From assembly GCA_016212925.1 (NCBI GenBank), contig JACRDF010000011.1, forward strand, positions 1 to 64,000: 64,000 nt of DNA. Reading direction: 5' to 3'. The translations under genes and the position numbers were made by a program. The notes beneath the pieces were generated by a model. The model had not been told where the DNA came from. It was given only the letters and a program-made list of their open reading frames with translations, and made no database searches. Positions 54,653-64,000 of this stretch are shown piece by piece (positions within the stretch are counted from its first letter, which is position 1; each line of letters opens with the position of its first letter). The DNA comes from Desulfomonile tiedjei (GTDB taxonomy: Bacteria; Desulfobacterota; Desulfomonilia; Desulfomonilales; Desulfomonilaceae).

Positions 54653-56047
54653 ATGAAGCAACCTACATTTGCCACCATAGAAGTCTACATAAAACAGGGC
54701 GCCGCGCGGGTCCTAACGTCGCCTGAGAGCATGCTGCTGGGAAGCTTTGCAGGCGCCATATTGCTGGGCGCTTTAGTCCTTTGGCTACCATGGTCTCATA
54801 ACAAGGCCGAAGAAATGAGATTTGTGGATGCGCTTTTCACAGCCACTTCCGCGGTGTGTGTCACTGGCCTAGCCGTCCTGGATACAGGGAAGGACTTCAC
54901 TCTTTTTGGACAAACCGTAATACTTGCCCTTATACAGATCGGCGGTCTAGGAATAATGACCCTTGCGGCTCTGGCTTTCATTCTTGCCGGTCAACGCCTA
55001 CCATTGAGATCCCAGGCTGTAGTGAGCGAGTCATTTTTTCAACAAGACCTTGCCACCGAATTCCGCTCCACTTTCAGGACCATACTCGCGATTACGTTCC
55101 TGATGGAAGCAGCTGGAGCGTCGCTCCTATTTGCGTTGTTTCTCGGTCGCATGGAAGCCCCGAATGCGGCATTCTCTGCAGTATTTCACGCCATTTCGGC
55201 TTTCTGCAACGCTGGGTTTTCTCTTTTTACGATGAATCTTGTGGAAGTTCGTGGGTCGGCGGGCAGCATACTGGTTATCATGATCCTCATAGTGTCGGGC
55301 GGCCTGGGCTATATGGTGCTCCACGAGATATGGACCAATGCACGTGTGATTATGAAGGCTAGGTCCTTCTCTGCGGCTACACGATTTTCCTTTCACGCTC
55401 GGGTCGTGCTCATTGTAACAGCTCTTCTGCTTTTCTGGGGCGGGGTTGGCATCCTCTTTTGTGGTTTGGGTGAGGACCTTCACTGGACAGACAAGTTGCT
55501 GCATGCCCTATTTCAATCCGTTACCGCCAGGACAGCAGGATTCAATACGGTGGATGTTGGACGTATGCCCTCGGCATCATTGTTTATCCTGGTTATGCTC
55601 ATGTTTATCGGTGGGTCACCGGCCTCCTGCGCTGGAGGAGTAAAAACTACCGGATTCGCTATATGGCTTGCGCGCCTCAAAGCGAGCGTCCGCGGTAGAA
55701 AAGAAGTTCGCTTGCTCGACCGCCAAATACCTCAGGACGTCCTCAACAGAGTGGACTTCCTGTTGGCGCTGGCGGTATTTTGGAATGTGATAGGGATTCT
55801 GATCATGCTGTCCACCCAGACTCATCTCCGGGTATCGGCGCTGGACCTCATCTTTGAGCAGGTTTCCGCGTTCGGAACAGTGGGACTTTCGACCGGTGTG
55901 ACGCCTGAATTGTCGATTACAGGAAAGCTATGGATCTGCGCGACAATGTTTGTCGGCAGAACTGGACCGTTGACGGTGGCGCTGTGGATGTTTTCTAGAG
56001 ATATCATTAAGATAAGCTACCCCAAAGGAAAGGTGATGATAGGATGA
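54653..56047 (+). CDS. KtrB/TrkH-family potassium transporter subunit
   Basis: This is a 464-residue membrane protein with four pore-loop repeats. Selectivity segments include TATSAVCVTGLAVLD, FHAISAFCNAGFSLF, TARTAGFNTVD and VSAFGTVGLSTGVTPEL. It forms the translocating subunit of a KtrAB or Trk-type potassium uptake system. The start is the ATG at 54653, preceded by GAAGGAAGAT, not the 54542 one. It overlaps the KtrA gene by four bases. Confidence 0.92.
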   Translation: MKQPTFATIEVYIKQGAARVLTSPESMLLGSFAGAILLGALVLWLPWSHNKAEEMRFVDALFTATSAVCVTGLAVLDTGKDFTLFGQTVILALIQIGGLGIMTLAALAFILAGQRLPLRSQAVVSESFFQQDLATEFRSTFRTILAITFLMEAAGASLLFALFLGRMEAPNAAFSAVFHAISAFCNAGFSLFTMNLVEVRGSAGSILVIMILIVSGGLGYMVLHEIWTNARVIMKARSFSAATRFSFHARVVLIVTALLLFWGGVGILFCGLGEDLHWTDKLLHALFQSVTARTAGFNTVDVGRMPSASLFILVMLMFIGGSPASCAGGVKTTGFAIWLARLKASVRGRKEVRLLDRQIPQDVLNRVDFLLALAVFWNVIGILIMLSTQTHLRVSALDLIFEQVSAFGTVGLSTGVTPELSITGKLWICATMFVGRTGPLTVALWMFSRDIIKISYPKGKVMIG

Positions 56048-56718
56048 AGGGCCACCGGAAACTCATCTGTGTCGTAGGGCTCGGGCAGTTCGGGAATGCA
56101 TTGGCTCGCGCTCTGGCAGTCGAATGCGACGTCTTGGCCTTGGATACCAGCGAGGAACGAGTCAACGCGATAGCCGACGATGTGCAGCGCGCTCTTGTAG
56201 CCGACGCTAGGGAGTTCTCTGTTCTCAGGCAAGTGGTAAATTCCGAATTCGATGAGGCGGTTGTGAGCCTTGGAGAGAGCGTGGAGGCCAGCATATTGTG
56301 CACCCTCCACCTGAAACGTCTCGGCCTGAAAAGCATCCGGGCCAAAGCGGTCAGTGAGGATCATGCCACGATTTTGCACGCCATCGGGGCCAATGAAACT
56401 ATTTTCCCCGAGCGAGAAACAGCGCGACGAGTTGCAGCACAGATCAAAAATCCGAATCTGTTGGATTTCATACCTCTAGCGGAAGACTTCGAAGTCATGA
56501 ACGTTGCACCGCCTGACTCGTTTTACGGACGGACTCTTCAGGACCTGAACGTACGCGAAAAATTCGGAGTCTTCGTCATTGCTGTTAAGGAACTGGTACC
56601 GGAACGTTTCGTATTTCTTCCTGGCCCCGATTTCGTAATTAAACCTAGTGATATTCTAGTACTTATCGGCCGAGAGGCGGATCTGTTCAAATTGCGCCGT
56701 GACTCCGAGAGAGGTTGA
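56044..56718 (+). CDS. KtrA/TrkA-family potassium uptake regulator (RCK)
   Basis: This is a 224-residue cytoplasmic protein with an N-terminal NAD-binding RCK domain (ICVVGLGQFGNALARALAVECDVLALDTSEERVNAIAD) and a C-terminal TrkA_C domain (IPLAEDFEVMNVAPPDSFYGRTLQDL…GPDFVIKPSDILVLIG). It gates the KtrB channel in response to nucleotides. Translationally coupled to the upstream gene (ATGA overlap). Confidence 0.93.
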   Translation: MKGHRKLICVVGLGQFGNALARALAVECDVLALDTSEERVNAIADDVQRALVADAREFSVLRQVVNSEFDEAVVSLGESVEASILCTLHLKRLGLKSIRAKAVSEDHATILHAIGANETIFPERETARRVAAQIKNPNLLDFIPLAEDFEVMNVAPPDSFYGRTLQDLNVREKFGVFVIAVKELVPERFVFLPGPDFVIKPSDILVLIGREADLFKLRRDSERG

Positions 56719-57558
56719 CAAACTGCCCAAGGCCAGTGCCAAACTGTGTGCGCCTTACAGGGATCAGGCAATATCATTACGGCAAAGACCGGAATCAAGA
56801 AAAGGTTGCACGGCTGGCCAAGCCGGCAGGGGCACCCCCACGTTAAGGCGTGATTGCTTTCGAGAACTGCTGGACAGGTAGTTGAATACGAGTTGGCACA
56901 CCGGCGGATCACCGTACGTTTCGGCTGGCCCTTGTCTTCCTGGCTGGACCGAATTTCCATAGGCGTGATGGTATTCAATTGAATGAGGCTCCCGCGGCAG
57001 TTCCCCCATTTCAATTTCCTCATCAGTTACCCCGGGAAGCCCTATCAGGCCCAGCCATAGCGGGAGATCCATCGGAGAAGTTGTGCCTTGACAAGACTTC
57101 AGTGGGGGGATAAGAATGGTTGTGAAGCCAGGCTTCACCTGGAAGGGGTTTTAATTGATATCTTAGAAGCCGGCAACCCGGTCACATGTGTTTCTATCGT
57201 GGGGGCAAGCCGACCAAATGCGGCGCGCTCAACTCCTGGTAAGACCAGCAGTCCGCCGGGAGAGCGAGTCTTTCGTCTTTGGAAGCGGTGTGCTGCAAAA
57301 AGGGCCGGATGCTTAATTGACGCGATCCGAGGATCGAGACGCTGGATTTGATTAATACGGCTCGGGTAAATCATGCCCGGCCGTGGCGGGGCCAACCCGA
57401 TTGCGGGACTGAAACGATTATGGGGGGATAGCCGCTGCCTAATATGAATTAAGGATGGAGACGATTGCATGCAGGGGGACCGATCCATGCACTAACCGTG
57501 CGTTGCCCGGATTTCCCACATAAGTCGTAGTTCACGGAGCCAACCGGGAAGTGAACAA
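56719..57558. other. 840-base region without a convincing gene, with partial MITE copy D
   Basis: At about 56806-56871 lies a minus-strand partial MITE-like copy (GCTTTCGAGAACTGCT end and the GGGGCACCCCCACGTT module). The other end is not found. Short frames (for example 57088-57351 on the plus strand and 57135-57488 on the minus strand) lack ribosome binding sites and family resemblance. The region could be decayed coding sequence. Confidence 0.5.
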
Positions 57559-59715
57559 ATGACCGAGCCAAGTGTTCCACCACTGGAAGTTGAAAGCGAC
57601 CAGCAGGCAGAGGGTCTAGGTACGGAAACCATTGACCTTACGGGCCTGTTGAGCCGAAACATCACACTAACAGGAAGTTTCGATCTTAGGGGGGTTCAGG
57701 CCCGAGCCTTGACCAAGTTGTTGGACAGTCTCCCCATGGCAGCTCTATTGGTGGACCATGCCTGCGCGGTAGCCTTTGCCAACGAATTCTGGGACAAGAC
57801 TATTGAAGACTCCGACAGAGTCCAGGGCCGGCCTCTGAGAAATTTTTTCCCCAACCCCGCCCAGGCGCAGCAAGTTCAAGACTTGATGGAGATAACATTC
57901 GCGGACAGGAAACCGCGCACCAGGAAACTGGCCCTGAACACGCGGCTTGGGCAACGATGGGGGCGCATGCACCTGCGTTCGCTTAGGGTGGGCTCCAGAC
58001 GCTACATTCTGGTCCTTTATCAGGATCTTACCCCTGAGAAGGAGCAAATCACCCTGCAAAAAAAATTCGCGGAAGAGTTGCAGAAGGCTCACGATGAACT
58101 GGAAGAATATGTAGAGACTCGAACTATAGAGCTGAGAGTGGCAAACAGACAGTTGCTCGAAGAAATGGCCGGACGGCAATTGTCGGATAAAGCGCTTCGA
58201 GAATCGGAAGCCAATTACAGGGCGATCTTCGATGCGGCAAATGACGCTATTTTCGTGCACGATGCGGGAACCTTCGAGATTCTCGATGTAAACAAAAAAA
58301 TGTCCGAGATCTACGGGTACGCCCCGGAAGAGGCAAGCCGACTGACTTGGCAAGATCTGACTTCCGATGAACCGCTTTGGACTCAAAAAGACGCGTCCCA
58401 ATTCATGAGGCGGGCCGCTCAAGGCGAACCCCAGCTTTTTGAGTGGATGGCCAAAGACAAGAGAGGGCGCTCTTTTTGGGTCGAAGTTAACCTTAAACGC
58501 GCTGCCATAGGCGGCGGTGATCGTTTGCTCGCGGTGGTCAGGGACATTACCGAACGCAAGCTATTGGAGGACCAGCTTCGGCATGCCCAGAAGATGGAGG
58601 CTGTGGGACGTTTGGCAGGTGGGGTCGCCCATGATTTCAACAACACTTTGACCGCTGTCATGGGTCACTCGAATTTGCTGCTCCAGCAAATGCCATCCGA
58701 CTCATCCCACCGCAAGAGAGTCGAGCAAATACTTCAAGGGGCCGAAAGAGCGGCACGGCTCACGCGGCAACTGTTGGCCTTTAGTCGCAAACAGGTGCTT
58801 GACGTGAAGGTGGTAGACCTAAACCAGGTAATCGCCGAAACGTACGGGGTCTTGACGAAGCTTCTGGGGCCTCACATTCCTTTGATTACCATCCTCGATT
58901 CGGAACTGGCGAAAGTGCGGGCCGACCGGGATCAGATCGAGCAGATTCTGATGAATCTTGCGTCTAACGCACGAGATGCGATGCCGGACGGAGGGGACTT
59001 GATAATCGAAACCTCCAATGTAGCCCTTGACGAGAGTTACGCTCGGATTTACCCGGACGTCACGCCGGGATCTTATGTGATGATAGCTGTGAGCGATACG
59101 GGACACGGGATGTATTCGGAGACTGTTTCAAGGATTTTCGAGCCTTTTTTCACAACCAAAGACCAGGGGACGGGCAGCGGTCTTGGGCTGTCCATGGTCT
59201 ATGGTATAGTCAAGCAGCATCGGGGCCACGTGGCAGTCCGAAGCGAGCCCGGACTCGGCACGACCCTAAAGCTTTATTGGCCTGTGCTGGAAGAGGAGAT
59301 ACAGGCTCGGCCCGAGGACAGCGAAGTCTTCACCCAATATGGAGGCAGCGAGACAATATTGCTGGTCGAGGACGAACCCTCTGTCCTGGAGATGACTTGT
59401 GAAATCCTTCAGATGCTTGGCTACAATGTGCTGGAAGCCGGCGATCCGGAAGACGCCACAAAGTCGTTTGAGCAATATAACAGGCCGATTCACCTATTGC
59501 TCACAGATGTAGTCATGCCAAAGGTTAACGGCAGTGTTCTCTACAGCCGCCTGACCCAGCAAAATCCGGAATTGAAAGTACTTTACGTTTCAGGATACAC
59601 GGAGAACGCTATTGTCCGCCATGGAGTCTTGAAACCCGGGGTTAATTTCCTGCAAAAGCCTTTCACGGCTTTGACCCTCGCGCGCAAGGTGCGGGAGGTC
59701 CTGGACGCTTCCTGA
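57559..59715 (+). CDS. Hybrid PAS sensor histidine kinase with C-terminal receiver
   Basis: This is a 718-residue cytoplasmic protein with no membrane helix. A first PAS-like domain ([30 protein letters not shown]) is followed by a coiled coil ([27 protein letters not shown]) and a second PAS domain ([31 protein letters not shown]). Then come HisKA ([21 protein letters not shown]), HATPase ([32 protein letters not shown]) and a receiver ([34 protein letters not shown]). It probably controls a phosphorelay or other output by internal phosphotransfer. Its stimulus is unknown. It stands alone. Confidence 0.92.
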   Translation: MTEPSVPPLEVESDQQAEGLGTETIDLTGLLSRNITLTGSFDLRGVQARALTKLLDSLPMAALLVDHACAVAFANEFWDKTIEDSDRVQGRPLRNFFPNPAQAQQVQDLMEITFADRKPRTRKLALNTRLGQRWGRMHLRSLRVGSRRYILVLYQDLTPEKEQITLQKKFAEELQKAHDELEEYVETRTIELRVANRQLLEEMAGRQLSDKALRESEANYRAIFDAANDAIFVHDAGTFEILDVNKKMSEIYGYAPEEASRLTWQDLTSDEPLWTQKDASQFMRRAAQGEPQLFEWMAKDKRGRSFWVEVNLKRAAIGGGDRLLAVVRDITERKLLEDQLRHAQKMEAVGRLAGGVAHDFNNTLTAVMGHSNLLLQQMPSDSSHRKRVEQILQGAERAARLTRQLLAFSRKQVLDVKVVDLNQVIAETYGVLTKLLGPHIPLITILDSELAKVRADRDQIEQILMNLASNARDAMPDGGDLIIETSNVALDESYARIYPDVTPGSYVMIAVSDTGHGMYSETVSRIFEPFFTTKDQGTGSGLGLSMVYGIVKQHRGHVAVRSEPGLGTTLKLYWPVLEEEIQARPEDSEVFTQYGGSETILLVEDEPSVLEMTCEILQMLGYNVLEAGDPEDATKSFEQYNRPIHLLLTDVVMPKVNGSVLYSRLTQQNPELKVLYVSGYTENAIVRHGVLKPGVNFLQKPFTALTLARKVREVLDAS

Positions 59716-59822
59716 GAATTGCCCCTCGTTAAAAGTCCCATTGCACGATGAAGCCCCTGCTCAGGTGTTCCCTGCGCTTGGTTGCCTTGACCGTTAACTG
59801 CAAAGGAGGATGGAAGTTCGCG

Positions 59823-60242
59823 ATGGACAAACCAAGAGTATTATTTCTCTGCACGCATAATTCCGCGAGGAGCCAGATGGCTGAAGCCTTCCTGAGAAAG
59901 TACGCGGGAGACCGGTTTGAGGCTTACAGCGCGGGACTTGAGCCCACGGAAATACATCCTCTTGTCAAACAGGTGATGCACGAGATCGGATTTGACTTGA
60001 GTGGACATCAGACCAAAGATCTGAAACAGTACCTCGGAACTACTCATTTCGGGTTTCTTATAACCGTGTGTGCGAGAGCGGAATCGGAATGCCCGGTCTT
60101 CCCGGGAGCGAGCATCAGACTGTATTGGCCTATTGAGGACCCGGCGGAGTTTCGGGGAACTGAACAAGAAAAATTGAATAAATTCCGAGAAATTAGAGAT
60201 CAGATAGATGCCCGCATCAAATCATGGCTCAAGGATATCTGA
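59823..60242 (+). CDS. arsC: Arsenate reductase, LMW-phosphatase type (ArsC)
   Basis: This is a 139-residue thioredoxin-dependent arsenate reductase with the phosphatase-like loop [16 protein letters not shown] (CX5R) near residue 10 and [12 protein letters not shown] as the acid Asp region. Further Cys in [12 protein letters not shown] could form the redox relay. It reduces arsenate to arsenite for efflux. No arsenite pump or ArsR is adjacent. AAGGAGG lies 13 bases upstream of the ATG, a long spacing. Confidence 0.88.
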   Translation: MDKPRVLFLCTHNSARSQMAEAFLRKYAGDRFEAYSAGLEPTEIHPLVKQVMHEIGFDLSGHQTKDLKQYLGTTHFGFLITVCARAESECPVFPGASIRLYWPIEDPAEFRGTEQEKLNKFREIRDQIDARIKSWLKDI

Positions 60243-60757
60243 TCTCGCCGGAGAACTGAGACGCTCTGAAATCAAAGGTCCAGCTAATTGAACGCTGATT
60301 CAACGGATCTCCCCAATCCACATGCCACGGGAGTAATGAAAAGATACCAGGTGCCACAGTTCTTGACCTTTTGCACAGCTCTGGTTCTGAGAGAACCGGT
60401 GGGGGCCAGAGCCTGCCCCGGACCGCGATCCGGGATCCCTGTCACGCCAGGGGCGTGATTGACTTGTAACCGAAAACTGTGCCGGCACGGAGGCCGCGAC
60501 GTACCGAATTCCAAGAGGTGCTTCTCATAATCGAATATTATTTCTGACAACTGCTATAGCATGTCTCGAAAGTAAGCACGGGTTCGTTTGTGGGTGTCCC
60601 GCCAACGCGGGACTGGCTTGTCCAGCAGTGCTTCCTGCGCCAACACTGCTGGACAAGCCAGCAGTGGCACCCAAGACACGATCCAAATTCATTGGTTTCC
60701 AAGTGCAAACCGTCAAGACTTTTGAGAATCACCATATAACGCTCGTGGAGAATTGTC
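60243..60757. other. Non-coding gap filled largely by MITE copy C
   Basis: The first half holds only short palindromes such as CGGACCGCGATCCGG and TCACGCCAGGGGCGTGA. The second half is the MITE-like copy at 60555-60738. I see no gene. Confidence 0.5.
60555..60738 (+). mobile_element. MITE-like element copy C with extra internal hairpin
   Basis: The left end is TATAGCATGTCTCGAAAGTA and the right end is CTTTTGAGAATCACCATATA. It shares GTGGGTGTCCCGCCAACGCG with the other copies. An insertion at 60614-60660 forms a 17-bp perfect stem (TGGCTTGTCCAGCAGTG) with a 13-base loop. It ends 20 bases before the next start codon. Confidence 0.65.
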
Positions 60758-61300
60758 ATGACGCGACTGGAACGGCCGACAAAGACGAGCCTCTCTGCCG
60801 ACGCACAGAGGATTTGGGACAAGATCGTAGGGCCAAGAGGAGACGTGCGGGGACCGTATGCCGTTCTCATGCACACCCCGGACTTGGCCGAGAAAGTGGC
60901 GGACCTGGGAGAGCTTCTGCGATTTCGGGGAAACCTGCCAGGCAAAGAGCGGGAACTGGCAATACTGACGACTGCACGGTTCTTGGGCGCCGCGTTCGAG
61001 TGGGTCATGCATGAGCCGTTCGCGCGAAAAGAAGGGCTCTCCAGTGAAACCATCGAGATTATTCGTTCCCAAGCATCTCCGGGATTGCTCAACCCGAGGG
61101 AAAGACTCATAGTGGAAGTCGCGCAGTCGCTGTGCAGTTCTCGCTCTATCCCAAACGATTTGTACCAGCGAGCAAGCGAGGAATTGGGGAAAGCATATCT
61201 CGTGGAATTAGTCACTCTGGTAGGCTTTTACGGGATGATAGGCTGTCTTCTCTTGAGCTTCCAGTGCGATCTGCCTGAAGGGGCCAGTGAACCATTTTGA
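60758..61300 (+). CDS. Carboxymuconolactone decarboxylase-family protein
   Basis: This is a 180-residue all-helical AhpD/CMD-fold protein. The segment LPGKERELAILTTARFLGAAFEWVMHEPFARKEGLSSETIEII matches the family, but the CxxC of AhpD peroxidase members is absent (the Glu/His form EWVMHE is seen). It may be a hydrolase or decarboxylase partner. It overlaps the long frame of the ThDP enzyme downstream (start 61338, 38 bases after its end), so the two are likely co-transcribed. GTGGAG precedes the ATG. Confidence 0.83.
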   Translation: MTRLERPTKTSLSADAQRIWDKIVGPRGDVRGPYAVLMHTPDLAEKVADLGELLRFRGNLPGKERELAILTTARFLGAAFEWVMHEPFARKEGLSSETIEIIRSQASPGLLNPRERLIVEVAQSLCSSRSIPNDLYQRASEELGKAYLVELVTLVGFYGMIGCLLLSFQCDLPEGASEPF

Positions 61301-61337
61301 CGGGATCAGGCAGCCCACGGAGTGCAAGGAGGTTGTA

Positions 61338-63074
61338 ATGATAGCTACTCAGTACATCTTGCGTGCCATTGCAGCTGAGGGGATCACGCATGTGTTCATG
61401 GTCCCTGGAGGCCTTATTGATCCCTTCTATCCGGAACTGGGAGATCCTAACGCGATACGGCCCATCGTTGCGGCGCACGAGGGTGGTGCTGCTTACATGG
61501 CCGACGGCTATGCCAGGGCTTCCGGGCGTCTCGGAGTCTGTTTTGCCATTGGGGGGCCGGGTGTCACAAATACCGTCACTGCTATGGCAACGGCGCTTTC
61601 CGACCGGTCGGCGGTCCTGCTGATAAGCGGAGAAGTCCCCACGAATTGGGAGGGAAGAGGCGGATTTCAGGACGCGAGCGCTTCCGGACTCAACGACATC
61701 GAAACATTGAGATCTGTCACAGCCTATTCCATGGAGGTTGAGGACGCAGGTCTGCTGGATCATCACCTGCGCAGCGCACTGGCCAGTACGCTGGCTCCCC
61801 GGAGTGCGCCGGCCCATCTCAGTATCCCCAGAAACATCCAAACAGCAGATATCAGCACGCAGTACAATCCGGTCTTTCCCACCTTGTACCGGCACTCTTA
61901 TCTGGACGAAGAAGCTTTCGCGGGGTTCTGGGATCTCCTTGTCCCAGGGGGAAAATTCGAGGAATGTGCCACTAGAGTGGCTATTCTTGCAGGTCAGGGC
62001 GTCGAGGCGTCTCAATGCAGCAAGGATTTGCAAAAGTTCGCGGAACAGTTCCACATTCCTGTGGCAACGACGCTCCGGGCAAAAGGCGTGCTCCCGGAGG
62101 ATCATCCGCTTTCGTTTGGAGTATTCGGATACGCGGGTACCCGCCACGCAACCGAACTGTTACTCGGGCCGGTGGACATCCTGTTGGTCTTGGGTTCCGG
62201 ACTCAATCAGCGCGACACGATGTATTGGAATGAAGCCATGAGGCCGACTCGCGGGATTGTCCAGGTAGATGTGGACGCCGCGGCCATAGCCAAAAACTAC
62301 CCTGTGGATGTGGCCGCTGTCGGAGACTGCGGTAAGGCGATACAATCACTCATTAACGCAGGCAATGATCTGCTTCGGTGGCTCGATGCCGGCAAAACGG
62401 ATCGGCAGAAATGGATGGAGACAGTTCGCGCTTCAGGCCCCCTGCTCTACGATGAGGAGAACTGTTCCAGCGACAAGGTGCCTATTCATCCGGCTCGGGT
62501 GATAACTGCACTTCGAGACGTAATGCCTCGCGATACGGTAGCTCTAGTGGATTCCGGGGCGCATCGGGCCTTTGCCGGCCATTACTGGAAAGCGTACGCT
62601 CCAAAACATTATATCTCAGCGACAAATTTGGGCCCCATGGGCTGGGCAATTCCCGCGGGCATCGGCGCCAAATTGGCAAGGCCCGAACTGCCTTGCGTCG
62701 TGATAACCGGCGACGGCTGCATGCTCATGCACGGGATGGAAATCCAGACAGCCGCGCGATTTAATGTCCCGGTTATTTGGGTCGTTGTGAACAATGGAGC
62801 CCTCGGGAACGTCTACCTTCGCGCGAAGAAACAGGGTCCGGGACCAGCCGCGCTGACATCTCTTCCCATTCATGATTGGGCGGGATTCGCCCGTTCGCTG
62901 GGAGCGGAAGGCGTCACCGTGGAAGCGCCTGAAGCCCTGGATTCTGCTTTCAAGGCCGCATTGGAGGCAGAGCGGCCGTTCGTGGTTGACGTACGGTGCG
63001 GCAAGGATTACCCGACTCCTGTGACTCCCTGGTCTCTCGCGGCACAGGAATGGATGGACAACCATCATTACTGA
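61338..63074 (+). CDS. Thiamine diphosphate-dependent enzyme (acetolactate synthase-like)
   Basis: This is a 578-residue enzyme of the POX/acetolactate synthase superfamily. The N-terminal PYR domain has MVPGGLIDPFYPEL…AHEGGAAYMADGYAR with the catalytic Glu in HEGG. The C-terminal PP domain carries the ThDP/Mg motif GDGCMLMHGMEIQTAARFNVPVIWVVVNNGALGN. Without alignment I cannot choose among acetolactate synthase, benzoylformate decarboxylase or a related carboligase. AAGGAGG lies five bases before the ATG at 61338. It follows the carboxymuconolactone decarboxylase-family protein, which may act on a related substrate. Confidence 0.88.
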   Translation: MIATQYILRAIAAEGITHVFMVPGGLIDPFYPELGDPNAIRPIVAAHEGGAAYMADGYARASGRLGVCFAIGGPGVTNTVTAMATALSDRSAVLLISGEVPTNWEGRGGFQDASASGLNDIETLRSVTAYSMEVEDAGLLDHHLRSALASTLAPRSAPAHLSIPRNIQTADISTQYNPVFPTLYRHSYLDEEAFAGFWDLLVPGGKFEECATRVAILAGQGVEASQCSKDLQKFAEQFHIPVATTLRAKGVLPEDHPLSFGVFGYAGTRHATELLLGPVDILLVLGSGLNQRDTMYWNEAMRPTRGIVQVDVDAAAIAKNYPVDVAAVGDCGKAIQSLINAGNDLLRWLDAGKTDRQKWMETVRASGPLLYDEENCSSDKVPIHPARVITALRDVMPRDTVALVDSGAHRAFAGHYWKAYAPKHYISATNLGPMGWAIPAGIGAKLARPELPCVVITGDGCMLMHGMEIQTAARFNVPVIWVVVNNGALGNVYLRAKKQGPGPAALTSLPIHDWAGFARSLGAEGVTVEAPEALDSAFKAALEAERPFVVDVRCGKDYPTPVTPWSLAAQEWMDNHHY

Positions 63075-63193
63075 TTTCATCCCTTTTTTGTAAGAATGAC
63101 CCGGAAACGATGCGGAATTTAGCTGATAAGAATGCTATTTCAGGATAACCTGGGCCGACAAGAAGACAACGCCGACGCCGGCGAGGGGGCTTA

Positions 63194-64000
63194 ATGAGCC
63201 GACAGAGGAGTCAAGGTAACGCCAGAGTTTACGGACCAGGCTTGGGGAGCCGTTTTCGAGCCGCAACCAAAAAACGAGCACGGAAATCAGGCCTGCCTCC
63301 GGGCACTGTGGTCCACGTTGGGAAGGAACGAACGGAAAAAGTTCGGATTTCCGTTATTGACTACGACGAAGCAAACGCGGTTGAGTCAGAGGTAACAAAT
63401 ATCAATGAGCTTCACACCTTCCTCGACAAACCGACTGTCACATGGATAAACATCGACGGCGTTCACGATCTGAAAGTTATTGAAAATATCGGCCATCTCT
63501 TCAATCTGCATCCATTGATCATGGAGGACATAGCAAATACAACCCAGCGCCCAAAGGCGGAGGACCTCGAAGATTACCTCTTCATCGTTTTCCGGGTGCT
63601 CGAATTCGATGAAGGGAAGGGAGAGATAAACTCCGAGCAGATCAGCCTGATTCTGGGATCGAACTATCTCATCAGTTTTCAAGAAAATCGAGAGGACCTC
63701 TTCGATCCCATTCGTGAACGAATCAGAGCCTCCAAAGGACGGATAAGAAAAGGTGGGCCGGACTACCTGGCATACGCCCTGCTGGACAGCGTGGTAGACA
63801 ATTATTTTGTTTTGCTGGAGAAGCTGGGCGAAAAGCTGGAATTTCTGGAAGAAGAACTCGTCAAAGCCCCTGCGCCGGACACCCTCCAAACAATTCACAA
63901 ATTGAAGACCTACATGATCTTTATGCGAAAATCGGTGTGGCCTCTGCGAGAGGTGATCAACCGGTTGCTGGATGGGGAATCGCCTCTAATCAAGAGCCTT
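63194..64000 (+). CDS. corA: CorA-family divalent cation transporter, cut by the right edge
   Basis: The first 269 codons are visible, starting at an ATG at 63194 with GAGGGGGC upstream. A basic N-terminus (MSRQRSQGNARVYGPGLGSR) is followed by the cytoplasmic alpha/beta domain (TVTWINIDGVHDLKVIENIG, HPLIMEDIANTTQRPKAEDL, YLFIVFRVLE, YLISFQENREDLFDPIRERI). Then comes the long helix up to LKTYMIFMRKSVWPLREVINRL. These match CorA. The membrane helices with the GMN motif lie beyond the window. It transports Mg2+ (or Co2+/Ni2+) through a pentamer. Confidence 0.9.
   Translation, partial: MSRQRSQGNARVYGPGLGSRFRAATKKRARKSGLPPGTVVHVGKERTEKVRISVIDYDEANAVESEVTNINELHTFLDKPTVTWINIDGVHDLKVIENIGHLFNLHPLIMEDIANTTQRPKAEDLEDYLFIVFRVLEFDEGKGEINSEQISLILGSNYLISFQENREDLFDPIRERIRASKGRIRKGGPDYLAYALLDSVVDNYFVLLEKLGEKLEFLEEELVKAPAPDTLQTIHKLKTYMIFMRKSVWPLREVINRLLDGESPLIKSL

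Noticed and set aside
57088-57488. Overlapping frames on both strands (87 and 117 residues)
   Set aside because: Neither has a credible start signal or coding-like composition, and they are mirror shadows in a GC-rich gap.
1-64000. CRISPR arrays, prophage, complete insertion sequences, rRNA genes
   Set aside because: I found no regularly spaced direct repeats with spacers, no phage structural genes, no full transposase and no rRNA sequence.

Overview
The window looks like a chromosomal segment of a Gram-negative, anaerobic bacterium, most plausibly a Desulfobacterota (deltaproteobacterial) lineage. The evidence for the envelope is an LPS heptose epimerase, TolC/RND efflux, lipoproteins and RodZ. 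The evidence for anaerobic respiration is a membrane heterodisulfide-reductase-like pair, and there are decarboxylase sodium-pump subunits. Several families of palindromic dispersed repeats typical of environmental delta-type genomes are also present. The taxonomic placement is inference from gene content. I saw no rRNA, CRISPR array, complete insertion sequence or prophage. One tRNA (Leu, anticodon UAG) is present.

Layout. 1-3.3 kb: a gene cut by the left edge, then minus-strand YggS, Maf and HldD genes separated by palindromic repeats. 3.5-6.2 kb: a secreted TPR/transglutaminase-like protein, then a small secreted protein whose frame is interrupted by one UGA that is followed by a SECIS-like hairpin. 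This is the best candidate for something undescribed. 6.5-13.2 kb: TolC, a small Cys-rich protein, an adaptor and an RND pump. 13.6-18.9 kb: DUF4185, M3 peptidase, ankyrin and M23 peptidase genes, all on the minus strand. 19.5-24.7 kb: HdrE/HdrD-like respiratory proteins, a histidine kinase with a possible haem motif and two Cys-bearing PAS domains, and a universal stress protein. 24.8-30 kb: DUF4139, a LutB-like protein and a three-domain glycosyltransferase fusion.

30.3-37.6 kb is a mosaic of single accessory genes: macro domain, MGMT-like, GNAT, LysE, pentapeptide repeat, GNAT-like, LigD phosphoesterase, chagasin-like inhibitor, DMT transporter and a Tyr-rich secreted protein. 37.8-45 kb: tRNA-Leu, ComEC, RodZ, two unknown genes (one with a DprA-like half) and a prepilin peptidase. 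45-50.8 kb: a pstCAB phosphate transporter with unusually long permeases and a possible Pho box. 50.9-54.3 kb: methylmalonyl-CoA decarboxylase (ScpB-like), an orphan polysaccharide-type ABC permease and OadG/OadB sodium-pump subunits. 54.6-56.7 kb: a KtrB/KtrA potassium uptake pair. 57.5-64 kb: a hybrid histidine kinase, arsenate reductase, a carboxymuconolactone decarboxylase-family protein, a ThDP enzyme and the start of a CorA transporter.

Five full or partial copies of a MITE-like element with TA-flanked inverted ends are scattered from 29.9 to 60.7 kb. One of them supplies the last codons of the glycosyltransferase fusion. Start codons were re-chosen from ribosome binding sites and signal peptides wherever the longest frame looked over-extended.
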